Source: JAGRGG01 sp965217265 (GTDB lineage Bacteria > Pseudomonadota > Alphaproteobacteria > Geminicoccales > Geminicoccaceae). Taken from it: DNA of 64,000 bases. The translations under genes and the position numbers were made by a program. Location: positions 1 to 64,000 of the forward strand of contig CBDCHP010000015.1 of NCBI GenBank assembly GCA_965217265.1. The letters run 5' to 3'. How positions within the stretch are numbered: position 1 is the first letter of the stretch; each line of letters starts with the position of its first letter. The notes under the pieces are model-generated. The model had not been told where the DNA came from. It saw nothing but the letters and a program-made list of their open reading frames with translations, and searched no databases. This document shows, in pieces, positions 16,564 through 25,097 of this stretch.

Positions 16564-17529
16564 GTGATCGAGAACGCCAGGATCGAGGAAGCCGCCTATC
16601 GGATCATGGAGAAGGCGGCGATCGACATCCCGGAGGATTACGTCAGCGGCATCAAGGGCATGATCGACCTTGAGCAGGGCGACCTGTCGGTCTTCGTGCT
16701 GCAGTCGATGGTGGAGAACTGGGAGGCGGCGACGGAGGATCGCCGGCCGATGTGCGCCGACACCGGCCTGCCGCGCTACTACGTCAAGGTCGGCAACGAC
16801 GCCCGCGTCGACGCCGGCTTCGTCGGCGTCGAGAAGTCGCTGCGCTCGGCGACCGCGCGGGCGACGCGCAGCGTGCCGCTGCGGCCCAACCGCGTCCACC
16901 CGCTCTGGCGCACGGAGCACCACAACAATATCGGCATCAACGCGCCCGAGGTCGAGTGGAGCTTCGAGCCGGACGCGGACTGGATCGACGTCACCACGGT
17001 GCACAAGGGCGGCCTGTTCGGCACCGACTATCGAATGCTGTTTCCCGGCGACGGCATCGACGGGATCAAGCGCTTCTTCCTCGACACGCTGATCGCGTTC
17101 GGCAAGCGTGGGCTCGCCTGCCAGCCGGCGATCGTCGGGGTGGGTCTGGGCGGATCGAAGGACACCTGCATGCAGCTCGGCAAGCAGGCCGCGTGCCTGC
17201 GCACGGTGGGCGACCGCAACCCCGATCCGGGCATCGCGGCGCTCGAAGCGGACCTCAAGGAATTGGGCAACAAGATCGGCATGGGGGCGATGGGCTTCGT
17301 CGGCTCCTCCATGGTGGTCGACTGCCACGTCGAGGTCGGCCACACCCACACCGGCGGGATGCCGATCTCGATCCACACCTTTTGCCTCAGCTCGCGCCGG
17401 GCGACGGCGCGCGTTCACGCCGACGGGTCGATCGACTACCGCACCGACCCGCGCTGGTTCACGCCCTACATGCGAAGGGAGACGATCGGATGGGAGACCC
17501 CGGCCGAGATCTCAAGCGGCACCGCCTGA
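16564..17529 (+). CDS. Class I fumarase/tartrate dehydratase-like hydratase, alpha subunit
   Basis: A 321-residue alpha (N-terminal domain) subunit of a split class I iron-sulfur hydro-lyase, starting at GTG 16564 after a GGGAGG ribosome site. The three expected cluster cysteines are present: CADTG near residue 64, GLACQPAI near 185 and HTFCLSSRRA near 277. The substrate loop normally reading KGGGSEN is KGGLFGTDYR here, a marked divergence. The family adds or removes water on fumarate, tartrate or mesaconate. The beta subunit gene overlaps it by 40 bases. Cluster binding is well supported; the substrate is unknown. Confidence 0.8.
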   Translation: MIENARIEEAAYRIMEKAAIDIPEDYVSGIKGMIDLEQGDLSVFVLQSMVENWEAATEDRRPMCADTGLPRYYVKVGNDARVDAGFVGVEKSLRSATARATRSVPLRPNRVHPLWRTEHHNNIGINAPEVEWSFEPDADWIDVTTVHKGGLFGTDYRMLFPGDGIDGIKRFFLDTLIAFGKRGLACQPAIVGVGLGGSKDTCMQLGKQAACLRTVGDRNPDPGIAALEADLKELGNKIGMGAMGFVGSSMVVDCHVEVGHTHTGGMPISIHTFCLSSRRATARVHADGSIDYRTDPRWFTPYMRRETIGWETPAEISSGTA

Positions 17530-18170
17530 CGCTGCCGGCCCAGGCCGAGGAGGTCGCCGAACTCGAACCGGGCTCGGTCGTCTTCTTGAGCGGCATCGTC
17601 TACACCGCGCGCGAGGGCGTCTACAAGCGCATCATCGAGGACGGCGAGGACCTGCCGGTCGATCTGGCCAAGATCAGCAACGTCAACTTCCACTGCTCGC
17701 CGGCGGCGGTCAAGGAAGACGACGGCTCGTACCGCATCGGCGGCGTCACGGCGACGGCGAGCTTTCGCTTCTCCCAGTGGATGCCGCGGTGGCTTGAGAA
17801 GACCGGCACGAAGATCGTGATCGGCAAGGGCGGGATGCCGAACGAGGACTACGAGAACATCCTCGTGCCCAACGGTGCTATCTACCTGACAACGGTCGGC
17901 TACGGCACCGGCGCCCTCCTCGGCCGCGGCATCAAGGGCGTGCGGGACGTCTACTGGCTCGACGAGATGGGCATCGCCCAGGCGATGTGGCTGTTCGAGG
18001 TAGTGGATTTCGGCCCGTTCATCGTCGACAGCGACTTGAAGGGCAACTCGCTGTTCGCCCGGCACGGCGACGCGGTCAACGAGCGCTTGGCCTCGCTCTA
18101 CGAGGGCCTGCGCCCGCCCGCCCTGCACCGCTACGGCGAGACGAACGACCGCAAGCGCGAGGTGATGTAA
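17490..18170 (+). CDS. Class I fumarase/tartrate dehydratase-like hydratase, beta subunit
   Basis: A 226-residue beta (C-terminal domain) subunit. The ATG at 17490 lies inside the alpha gene and gives a start just before the family-typical LTLPAQAEEVAEL. Present are LSGIVYTAREGVYKRI near residue 40 (family: SGxxYTARDAAHKR) and TKIVIGKGGM near 109. The usual GPTTSxRMD stretch is replaced by VTATASFRFSQ. With the changed loop in the alpha subunit this suggests a pocket adapted to another substrate. It completes the heterodimeric or heterotetrameric hydratase. Confidence 0.8.
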   Translation: MGDPGRDLKRHRLTLPAQAEEVAELEPGSVVFLSGIVYTAREGVYKRIIEDGEDLPVDLAKISNVNFHCSPAAVKEDDGSYRIGGVTATASFRFSQWMPRWLEKTGTKIVIGKGGMPNEDYENILVPNGAIYLTTVGYGTGALLGRGIKGVRDVYWLDEMGIAQAMWLFEVVDFGPFIVDSDLKGNSLFARHGDAVNERLASLYEGLRPPALHRYGETNDRKREVM

Positions 18171-18229
18171 CGAACCGACGCCGCGCGAAGAAAGCGGCCG
18201 TACGACGTGATGCAAGGGAAGGCGAAACA

Positions 18230-19207
18230 ATGAAGAAGACGATGCTCGCGGCCGCGCTCGGCGCCCTCGTCGCCGATGCTGCGCCGGCGCTGGCGGAGTA
18301 CCCCGAGCGGGCGATCCAACTGATCATCCCCTACGGCGCCGGCGGCGCCACCGACCTCTCGGCCAGGGCACTCGCCAACGCGCTGACGCCGACGCTGAGC
18401 GAGCCGCTCATCCTGGTCAACCGCGTCGGCGCCGGCGGTGCCACGGGCTCGGTCATGGCCGCCAACGCCGAGGGCGACGGCTACACCATGCTGGCCGCCC
18501 GCGTCGGCTCGCACACGGTCAGCCCGGCGATGAAGGCGACCCTCCCCTACGCGCTGGAAGATTTCCGCTTCGTCGGGGTCTACGAGATCAACCCGGTTGT
18601 GTGCGCCGTCAAGGCCGGCTCCGACATCGGCTCGATGGACGACCTGGTCGGCGCGATCGGGGCCGATCCGGGCTACGTCAGCTACAGCTCGTCGGGCGTG
18701 GGCACGCTTCTACACATCGCCGCCGTCATGGTCCTCGATTCGTTCGGCGTCAAAGACCCCCTCGAAGCGACGACGCACCTGCCGATGAGCGGCGGCGGCG
18801 AGGCGGCGACCGCCGTTTTGCAGGGCACCGCGACCTTCGTCTGCACCAACTCCTCGGCCCTTGCCAGCTTCGTCGCCAACGGCCAGCTCAAGCCGATCCT
18901 GGTGACGACGCCCGGGCCGCTCGAAGGCTTCGACGCGCCCACCGCCGCCTCGCTCGGCCACGAGGGCCTCGAAGAACTCGTCGGCTGGACGGGCATCGCC
19001 GGACCCGCCGACTTGAGCGACGAGGCGGCCGAGGCTTGGCGGGGTTGGCTGGCAAAAGCGACGCGGGACGAGGCTTTCATCACGTACATGAAGCAGGCCG
19101 GCTCGCAGATCAGGCTGATGTCGCCCGAGGAGTCGCTCGCCTTCGTCGACAAGCAGTACGAGACCTTCCGCGGGCTGGTCGACGAACTCGACATGCGCAT
19201 CGAGTAG
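18230..19207 (+). CDS. tctC: TTT transporter periplasmic binding protein (TctC family)
   Basis: A 325-residue TctC/Bug-family solute-binding protein. Residues 1-22 are a signal peptide (MKKTML core, cleavage after APALA). The mature part begins EYPERAIQLIIPYGAGGATD, the ligand-loop signature of the family, followed by VNRVGAGGATGS. It captures a carboxylate in the periplasm and delivers it to TctAB. Encoded with SDH-like and fumarase-like enzymes, so the ligand is probably the substrate or product of those enzymes. Order C-B-A is standard. Confidence 0.9.
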   Translation: MKKTMLAAALGALVADAAPALAEYPERAIQLIIPYGAGGATDLSARALANALTPTLSEPLILVNRVGAGGATGSVMAANAEGDGYTMLAARVGSHTVSPAMKATLPYALEDFRFVGVYEINPVVCAVKAGSDIGSMDDLVGAIGADPGYVSYSSSGVGTLLHIAAVMVLDSFGVKDPLEATTHLPMSGGGEAATAVLQGTATFVCTNSSALASFVANGQLKPILVTTPGPLEGFDAPTAASLGHEGLEELVGWTGIAGPADLSDEAAEAWRGWLAKATRDEAFITYMKQAGSQIRLMSPEESLAFVDKQYETFRGLVDELDMRIE

Positions 19208-19246
19208 CGTTCGCGCGCGCCGGCAACAGAAAAAAGGGTCCTCGTC

Positions 19247-19738
19247 GTGCTATCGCGCCGGATCGACGTGGGCGTGGGCTTGGTCGCGGCGGCGCTGGCG
19301 CTGCTGCTGCTCTTCGTCGTCATCCCCTACGGCGTCGTCACGCCGCGCCGGGTCCGCCTGATCGTCCTCTCGCCCCTGTTCTGGCCGACGATCCTCGGCG
19401 GCGCGCTGCTGGCCTGCGGCCTGTTCTTGGCGATCAAGACCTATCTCAGGCCGATCGATGCCGCGATCGAGGCGCCGTTCGAGCCCTTCGACCACGGCGC
19501 CGTCGTCCGGCTGGGGGCCTTCACGGCGCTCATCCTCCTCTACTATCTCAGCATACTCCATCTCGGCATGATCCTGGCCTCGATCGCCGCCTCAGCCGCG
19601 ATGATCTTCATCACGCGCTCTCGATTTCGCTATCTCGGGCTTCTCTGCGCCCTGTTGCTGCCCTTGGCGCTCTACGCCTTCTTCTACCACGTGGCGGGCG
19701 TGCCCGTTCCCCAGGGCGTCCTGGTGCGGCTGCCGTGA
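19247..19738 (+). CDS. tctB: TTT transporter small membrane subunit (TctB family)
   Basis: A 163-residue membrane protein starting at GTG 19247 with four or five hydrophobic segments and a periplasmic or loop acidic patch around residues 70-85. TctB sequences are poorly conserved; the call rests on size, topology and position between tctC and tctA. The stop overlaps the GTG of tctA. It pairs with TctA to make the membrane part of the transporter. Confidence 0.8.
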   Translation: MLSRRIDVGVGLVAAALALLLLFVVIPYGVVTPRRVRLIVLSPLFWPTILGGALLACGLFLAIKTYLRPIDAAIEAPFEPFDHGAVVRLGAFTALILLYYLSILHLGMILASIAASAAMIFITRSRFRYLGLLCALLLPLALYAFFYHVAGVPVPQGVLVRLP

Positions 19739-21246
19739 GCCCCGACGCCCTCGCGGCGGGCGCCTCGCTCGTCTTGCAGTGGCAGAGCTTCGCCGCGCTC
19801 GCCGCCGGCGTCACGATCGGCGTCGTCGCCGGGGCGATACCGGGCATGTCGGCGACGATGGCGGTGGCGCTGGCCCTGCCGTTCACCTTCTCGATGCAGC
19901 CGATCTTCGGCATTCTCCTCCTGCTCGGCGTCTACAAAGGCGGCATCTTCGGCGGGTCGATCCCGGCCATCTTGATCCGCACGCCCGGCACGCCCGCCTC
20001 CTCGGCGACGGTGCTCGACGGGCACCCCCTGGTCGAGAAGGGCCAGGCGGGCAAGGCGCTCGACATGGCGCTCTACGCCTCTTGCATCGCCGACTTGATC
20101 TCGAACCTAGCGCTCATCCTGTTCGCCGGCTGGCTCGCCTCGTTCGCCTTGAGCTTCGGCCCGCCCGAATTCTTCACCCTCATCATGTTCTCGCTCACCA
20201 TCATCGCCGGCGTGTCCGGCGAGAGCTTCATCAAGGGGATGCTGGCGGCGATCCTGGGCCTGCTGCTGGCGACGATCGGCCTCGATCTCGTCTACGGCAC
20301 CGACCGCTTCACCTTCGGCTCGCCCGACTTGATGGGCGGGCTCAACTTCATCGCCGTCCTGATCGGCCTCTTCGCCCTGCCCGAGATCTTCGCCTTCGTG
20401 CGCGAGCCCAAGGACTTTCACGGCGACGTGCGCCGGCTCGGCCACGCCCACGCCACGTTCGGCGAACTCAAGCGGTGCTCGAAGTCGATCCTGCGCGGCA
20501 GCCTGATCGGCGTCTTCATGGGCTCGATCCCCGGCATCGGCGCCGCGCCGGCGGCCTTCCTCTCCTACGCCGAGGCGCGGCGCAACTCGCCCGACAAGGA
20601 CGCGTTCGGCAAGGGCGAACTGGAGGGCGTCGCCGCCGCCGAGGCCGGCAACAACGGCGTCACCGGTGCCACGCTGATCCCGCTCCTAGCACTCGGCGTG
20701 CCGGGCGACGTCATCACGGCGATCATCATCGGCGCCTTCATGGTGCACGGGCTGCAGCCGGGACCGTTGCTGTTTGCCACCAACGCCGACATCATCTACG
20801 CCTTGTTCATCGGCTTGATGCTGAGCTCGCTCCTTCTCCTGCTCATCGGCGGCGTCGCGATCCGCGGCTTTCGCTACATCGCCGACGTCCCGCGCTCGCT
20901 TCTCTTCCCGGCCGTGCTGGTCTTGTGCGTCTACGGCGTCTTCGCCGTCAACAACGCCGTCTTCGACGTCGCCGTGATGTTCGTCATGGGCGCCGTCGGC
21001 TACCTCATGCTCCTGTTCAAGGTCCCGCCGGCCCCCTTCGTCATCGCGTTCATCTTGGGGCCGTTGCTGGAGAACAATTTCCGCCAAGCCCTCTTGATGT
21101 CCCAAGGCTCGCCCGAGATCTTCGTGCGCGGCCCGATCACTTGGCTGTTCTGGCTTTTGACGCTGCTCGCCGTCGGCCTCATCCTCAAGGGTGCCATCGA
21201 CGCCGGCCGCGCGCGAGGAAAGCAAGCGCGCGACGCCGCACCGTGA
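19735..21246 (+). CDS. tctA: TTT transporter large membrane subunit (TctA family)
   Basis: A 503-residue polytopic protein with about a dozen membrane segments. The two TctA repeat signatures are clear: GVVAGAIPGMSATMAVALALPFTF near residue 30 and GVFMGSIPGIGAAPAAFLSYAEA near residue 260, plus LYASCIADLISNLAL. It forms the translocation pathway of a secondary, ion-driven carboxylate importer. The GTG start lies in a GTGA overlap with tctB. Confidence 0.95.
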   Translation: MSPDALAAGASLVLQWQSFAALAAGVTIGVVAGAIPGMSATMAVALALPFTFSMQPIFGILLLLGVYKGGIFGGSIPAILIRTPGTPASSATVLDGHPLVEKGQAGKALDMALYASCIADLISNLALILFAGWLASFALSFGPPEFFTLIMFSLTIIAGVSGESFIKGMLAAILGLLLATIGLDLVYGTDRFTFGSPDLMGGLNFIAVLIGLFALPEIFAFVREPKDFHGDVRRLGHAHATFGELKRCSKSILRGSLIGVFMGSIPGIGAAPAAFLSYAEARRNSPDKDAFGKGELEGVAAAEAGNNGVTGATLIPLLALGVPGDVITAIIIGAFMVHGLQPGPLLFATNADIIYALFIGLMLSSLLLLLIGGVAIRGFRYIADVPRSLLFPAVLVLCVYGVFAVNNAVFDVAVMFVMGAVGYLMLLFKVPPAPFVIAFILGPLLENNFRQALLMSQGSPEIFVRGPITWLFWLLTLLAVGLILKGAIDAGRARGKQARDAAP

Positions 21247-21283
21247 GCCGAGGCTTGACGCGCCCGCGGCGGGGCGTGCGGTC

Positions 21284-22048
21284 ATGACGGCGGATTTCGT
21301 CCCCGCCCAGATCGTCGCCGTCTTGTGCGTCTACGCCCTCGGCGGCGCGGTCAAGGGCCTGCTCGGGTTCGGGCTGCCCCTGACGACGGTGGCGGTCTTG
21401 CCCCTGATCGTGCCGATCGAGGTGGCGCTCGTCATCAACGCCTGCATGTTGCCGTTCATCAACGTCGTGCAGTTCGTCCGGCCCGGACGGATGCGCGAGA
21501 CGCTGCGCCGGTCGGGCTACGTCGTCGTCGGCGTCGTCGCCGGCGTGCCCTTGGGTGCCGTCTTCGTCACTTCCGTCGACGATCGCGTCTTGCTGCTGGC
21601 GCTCGGCGTGTTCGTCGTGGCCTTCACCGCGATCATCGCCCTCAACCCGAGCCTCGGCGTCGAGCCGGCGCGCGACCACCGCCGGCTCGACGCCGGGGTC
21701 GGCCTCCTCGCCGGCGCCGTCGGGGCGCTGACGACGGTCAACGGGCCAATCTTCGTCATGTACCTCGTCGGCCTCAAGGTCGATCGTGCGCTGTTCGTCT
21801 CGACGCTCGGGCTGCTCTTCATCGTCTCGGGCGTCATGTTCACCGGCTCGTTCTGGGCCGCCGGCATGGTCGACGGCGCGCGCTTCGCCCTCGCCCTCGC
21901 CTGCGTTCCGGCGGCGCTCGTCGGCATGGTGGTCGGCGATCGGCTCGGGGGGCGTCTGCCGGCGAAGAAGTTCAGGCTGCTGGTGCTCGCCGCCTTGTGC
22001 GCGCTCGGCCTGAACCTCGTCCTGCAGGGTGCCGCGGCGTGGACGTGA
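21284..22048 (+). CDS. TauE/SafE-family membrane exporter
   Basis: A 254-residue membrane protein of the TauE/SafE family, with about eight hydrophobic segments. Typical features are GAVKGLLGFGLPLTTVAVLP near residue 20 and the second-half GALTTVNGPIFVMYLVGL near residue 145. Members have been linked to export of sulfite, sulfoacetate or other small anions. Its place after a TTT importer suggests efflux of a waste anion or an alternative permease for the same pathway. The stop overlaps the LysR start (GTGA). Confidence 0.85.
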   Translation: MTADFVPAQIVAVLCVYALGGAVKGLLGFGLPLTTVAVLPLIVPIEVALVINACMLPFINVVQFVRPGRMRETLRRSGYVVVGVVAGVPLGAVFVTSVDDRVLLLALGVFVVAFTAIIALNPSLGVEPARDHRRLDAGVGLLAGAVGALTTVNGPIFVMYLVGLKVDRALFVSTLGLLFIVSGVMFTGSFWAAGMVDGARFALALACVPAALVGMVVGDRLGGRLPAKKFRLLVLAALCALGLNLVLQGAAAWT

Positions 22049-22974
22049 AATCCCTCTACGCCTTCATCGCGGTCGTCGACCACGGCGGCTTCGCCGTCGC
22101 GGCGCGGGCGCTGGGCGTTTCCGTCTCAAGCATCAGCATCCAGATGCGCGACCTCGAACAGGACGTGGGGCTCTTGTTGTTCGACCGCACCCGGCGCCCC
22201 CCTGTGCTGACCGGGGACGGCCACGACTTCGCCGTTCGGGCGCGGGACGTCATCGTGCGCTGGGAGCGGCTGAGCGAGGGCCTCACGCGCCCCTCGGGCA
22301 AGGGGGTCTTGAAGATCGGCGCGGTCCACACCGCCGTGGCCGGCCTGCTGCCGGCCGCGCTGTCGCGGTTGCGCGCGAAGATGCCCGAACTCGGCGTTCG
22401 GCTCACGACCGGGCTGACGCACGAGTTGGAGACGGCGGTGCGCGGCGGCCGCGTCGACGCCGCGATCGTCACCGAGCCCGCGTCCCGCCCGGCGAACGTC
22501 GCCTTCAAGGTGATCTGCGAGGAACGCCTGGTCGTCCTCGCGCACGCCTCGGTCGAGGGCGGCGACTTTCGCCAGATCCTGGCGCAAAACCCCTACGTCC
22601 GGTTCAGCCGCACGGCGCTGGTGGCGCAGCAGGTCGAGGCCAAGCTGCGGGATTACGGCATCGAGGTCGGCTCGCAGATGGAGGTGGACACGCTCGAAGG
22701 CGTGGTGGCGCTCGTCGCGAGCGGGCTCGGCGTATCCATCGTCCCCGAACGCCTGGGTCCGAGGCCGTTTCCCGAGACCGTCAGGGCCCATCAACTGGGC
22801 ACGCCGGCGGCGGTCAGGCGTCTCGGCCTCCTCAGCCTTGAGGGCAACGCCCGGCAGCGGTTTTCCGACCGGCTCCACGGCTGCCTCGTCGAGGAGGCCC
22901 GCTCGCGCGCGCGGGGGGCGACGCGGGCAGCGAGAGTCGCCCGTACAGAAATTGAGCCGACTCCGGACGATTGA
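22045..22974 (+). CDS. LysR-family transcriptional regulator
   Basis: A 309-residue LysR regulator. The GTG at 22045 gives MKSLYAFIAVVDHGGFAVAA, the classic winged-helix start; the recognition helix is in VSVSSISIQMRDLEQDVG. The effector domain runs from about residue 90. It is the last gene of the 13.3-23.0 kb operon and is translationally coupled to the exporter gene, so it probably senses the pathway substrate and controls the operon in cis. Candidate operator: the inverted repeat at 13175-13197. Confidence 0.88.
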   Translation: MKSLYAFIAVVDHGGFAVAARALGVSVSSISIQMRDLEQDVGLLLFDRTRRPPVLTGDGHDFAVRARDVIVRWERLSEGLTRPSGKGVLKIGAVHTAVAGLLPAALSRLRAKMPELGVRLTTGLTHELETAVRGGRVDAAIVTEPASRPANVAFKVICEERLVVLAHASVEGGDFRQILAQNPYVRFSRTALVAQQVEAKLRDYGIEVGSQMEVDTLEGVVALVASGLGVSIVPERLGPRPFPETVRAHQLGTPAAVRRLGLLSLEGNARQRFSDRLHGCLVEEARSRARGATRAARVARTEIEPTPDD

Positions 22975-23091
22975 CACGGGATCACTTCACGCTTTCTCGG
23001 CTGCTTTTTTCCCGCGTCCGGCGCCGCTTCATCTGCCATTGGCTGTACGACGGGGTGCGGCGAGCCGGCGACCATGCATGTAGGTCAATCC

Positions 23092-23123
23092 GTTTCGATC
23101 CACGCCCCCGCGAAGGGGGCCGC
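23092..23123 (-). CRISPR. Solitary type I-C CRISPR repeat
   Basis: Read on the minus strand this 32-base element has a stem CCCCCTTCGCGGGGG and ends GCGTGGATCGAAAC, matching the type I-C repeat pattern (CGCGGGGGCGTGGATTGAAAC in well-known examples). It lies downstream of cas2 in the orientation expected for a leader-adjacent repeat. No second copy occurs within the next 100 bases on either side, so the array has collapsed to one repeat or the rest was deleted. Confidence 0.8.
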
Positions 23124-23254
23124 CCCGCTCTAACATGTTGGCCGGGTTGTGCAAATCCGGCCTGCCGCGCGAACCTCCCGACAGACCCCGTCGGTTGGAC
23201 GCGTCAAAGGGCGTCGCCCCGATAAGAGCCGAGCGCGGCTTGGCTTTGCGCCGT

Positions 23255-23297
23255 GCGCGAACCCCCCGGCGTTTGGCCGGACGCTTGGGGTTCGCGC
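23255..23297. terminator. Inverted repeat directly after cas2
   Basis: Arms GCGCGAACCCC (23255-23265) and GGGGTTCGCGC (23287-23297) are exact reverse complements around a 21-base loop that itself can fold (CCGG...CCGG). It begins immediately after the cas2 stop, so it likely ends cas transcription and separates the operon from the leader and repeat at 23092-23254. Confidence 0.6.
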
Positions 23298-23588
23298 TCA
23301 GAAGATCAGCGGGCCGTCGAGGTCCAAGGCCGGCTTGGCGCCGACGTGCTCGACGCGCCGCTTGCCCTTGGCGCCGAGGCTGTAGAAGCGCAGGCTGTCT
23401 TGCGTCGGGTCGATCTCGGCGATCAGGCGGGCTTTCAGCGCCACCCACTCTGCCGGATCGACGTCGCACTCGAAGACCGAGAACTGCACGCGCTGGCCCC
23501 AGTCCTTGCAGGCGTTGGCGACCCGGCGCAGGCGGCGCTTGCCGCCCTCGCTCTCGCTGCGCACGTCGTAGGTGACGAGGACCAGCAC
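23298..23588 (-). CDS. cas2: CRISPR-associated endonuclease Cas2 (type I-C)
   Basis: A 96-residue Cas2. It starts MLVLVTYDVRSESEGGKRRL with the conserved Asp of the YDV strand, then VQFSVFECDVDPAEW and LRFYSLG, all standard. Cas2 forms the dimeric centre of the Cas1-Cas2 spacer integrase. The gene is intact and starts 2 bases after the end of cas1. Because cas1 here is frameshifted, Cas2 alone could not acquire spacers. Confidence 0.93.
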   Translation of the reverse strand: MLVLVTYDVRSESEGGKRRLRRVANACKDWGQRVQFSVFECDVDPAEWVALKARLIAEIDPTQDSLRFYSLGAKGKRRVEHVGAKPALDLDGPLIF

Positions 23589-23590
23589 GG

Positions 23591-24455
23591 CTACTTCCAG
23601 ACGAACGGCGGGTAGGCGTCGAGGTCGCCGCGGAGGTGACGCGCCATGAGCTGGGCTTGGAGGTGCGGCATGAGCCCGAAGGGCGCCTTCTCGCCAAGGA
23701 AGGGGTGCAACATCTCCTCCTTCTTGCGCTCCTGGTAGGCGACGAGGACCGCCTTGCGCGCGTCGTCGGCGAGCAGCACAGCGCCGTTCTCCAGCCGGCG
23801 GAAGTCATCGGCCCCCACCTACCGCCGGTTGACCAGCGTCAGCGCCATGCGCTCGGCGGCGACGGCGCGGAACTCTCCATCAGGTCGAGCGCGAGCGAGG
23901 GGCGGCCGGGACGGTCGCGGTGCAGGAAGCCGACCGAGGGGTCGAGGCCGAACGTCTCCAAGGCGCCCCGGCAGTCGTGGACGAGCAGCGGGACGAGCAG
24001 CGTGTAGAGGAACGAGAGCAGCGCGTTGACCGGGTCCAAGGGCGGGCGGCGCGAGCGGCCCTTGAAGCGCAGGCCCGCGTCGTCGACGCGGATCAGGCGG
24101 TCGAAGACGGCGAAGTAGGCCGCCGCCGCCTCGCCCTCCAGCCCGCGCAGGCCGTCGGTGTCGAGGGGTTTCTGCGCCCGGCGCAAGAGCACGTTGCCCG
24201 ACACCGGCCCCTCTCGACGCGGGCCATGAAGCGGCCGTGCTCGGTGAGGTATGTCACGGTGACGCCGTGCTCGCAGCAGTGGGCGAGAAGGGGTGGCGAG
24301 GCGCCGACCCTGCCGATGCAGACCAGGGAGCCGAGCAGGTGGACGGGCGCCCGTGCCCGCTCGACCCCGTCGACCTCGACGACGACGTTGGTGCCGTCCT
24401 TCCTCAGCCACGCGCCCTCGGTCTGGACGTAGAGCGTGTTGAGCAGCCGCCTCAC
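23591..24455 (-). pseudogene. cas1: cas1 broken by two single-base deletions
   Basis: Joining three frames rebuilds a full Cas1 of about 288 codons or slightly more. The N-terminal part starts at GTG 24455 (overlapping the cas4 stop) with [17 protein letters not shown]. Near 24207-24212 a G is missing from a GGGG run, moving the reading to the frame encoding [15 protein letters not shown] through [19 protein letters not shown]. Near 23874-23878 a GAGGAG has become GAGAG, and the rest ([12 protein letters not shown] onward) continues in a third frame. The catalytic His (GFLH) and Asp (ALDLME) lie in the middle fragment. Either the gene is dead or these are sequencing errors. Confidence 0.85.
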
Positions 24456-25096
24456 ACCCCGTCCTCGACCTGCCGCGCCAGCCAAGCCGCGACGCGGCGC
24501 CCCTTCTCGAACGTCTTCGGTCGGCAGATCTCGATCAGCGAGCAGGCGTCGCAGCGCTTGGCCTTGTAGACCGGCGGCGGCGTGCGCCCCGACGCGATCA
24601 TCGCGCGAACCTCGGCGGCGATCCGCGCCGTGAGGCTTCGTAGCTCGGCGTCGAAGACGACGTCCACCCGCCGCCGCGTCTGGCCGTAGAACAAAGCGCC
24701 CGCCGGCACCTCGGTGCCGAACATCTCCTCCAAGCAGATCGCCTGCGCGCAGAGCTGCACCTCGTCGGCCCGGTGCGCCTTGGAACGCCCGCGCTTGTGC
24801 TCGACCGGGAAGGGTCGCCAGTTCTTCCCGTCTTGATGCAGCTCGACCGCGTCGGCGACGCCGGCCACGCCCAGCGCCGATGAACGCAGCGGCATCGCCG
24901 TCACCGTCCTGACCCCGCGCCGCCGCTCCCCCTTCGGGGCGTGCACCGCCTCGTGCTGCAACCTCCCCTCGGCGGTGAGCGCGTTCTCGGCCCAGGCCCG
25001 CTCCAGGTGGATCAAGGCGCACTGGCGCTGGCAGAACAGGTGGTGCTGCAGCGCCGAGAGCGGCAGCGGGTCGTCCACTCCGTCGTCGCTCGCCAC
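24452..25096 (-). CDS. cas4: CRISPR-associated exonuclease Cas4 (type I-C)
   Basis: A 214-residue Cas4. [20 protein letters not shown] at residues 13-32 gives the N-terminal cysteine region, [10 protein letters not shown] near 100 the nuclease Glu-x-Lys, [13 protein letters not shown] the conserved Gln helix, and [10 protein letters not shown] near 186 the C-terminal iron-sulfur ligands. It trims prespacers and checks the PAM during acquisition with Cas1-Cas2. The gene is intact, starts one base before the end of the cas7 gene spacing and overlaps cas1 by GTGA. Confidence 0.93.
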   Translation of the reverse strand: MASDDGVDDPLPLSALQHHLFCQRQCALIHLERAWAENALTAEGRLQHEAVHAPKGERRRGVRTVTAMPLRSSALGVAGVADAVELHQDGKNWRPFPVEHKRGRSKAHRADEVQLCAQAICLEEMFGTEVPAGALFYGQTRRRVDVVFDAELRSLTARIAAEVRAMIASGRTPPPVYKAKRCDACSLIEICRPKTFEKGRRVAAWLARQVEDGV

Positions 25097-25097
25097 G

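Noticed and set aside
18230..19207. TRAP-type (DctP) rather than TTT binding protein
   Set aside because: The N-terminal PYGAGGATD loop and linked TctA/TctB genes are those of the TTT family.
22975..23300. Second CRISPR repeat or short array around the solitary repeat
   Set aside because: Looked for another copy of the GCGTGGATCGAAAC end and the GGGGGC stem within 100 bases each side and found none.
23591..24455. Programmed frameshifting in cas1
   Set aside because: Two separate one-base deletions are needed, neither at a classical slippery heptamer, so decay or sequencing error is more likely.
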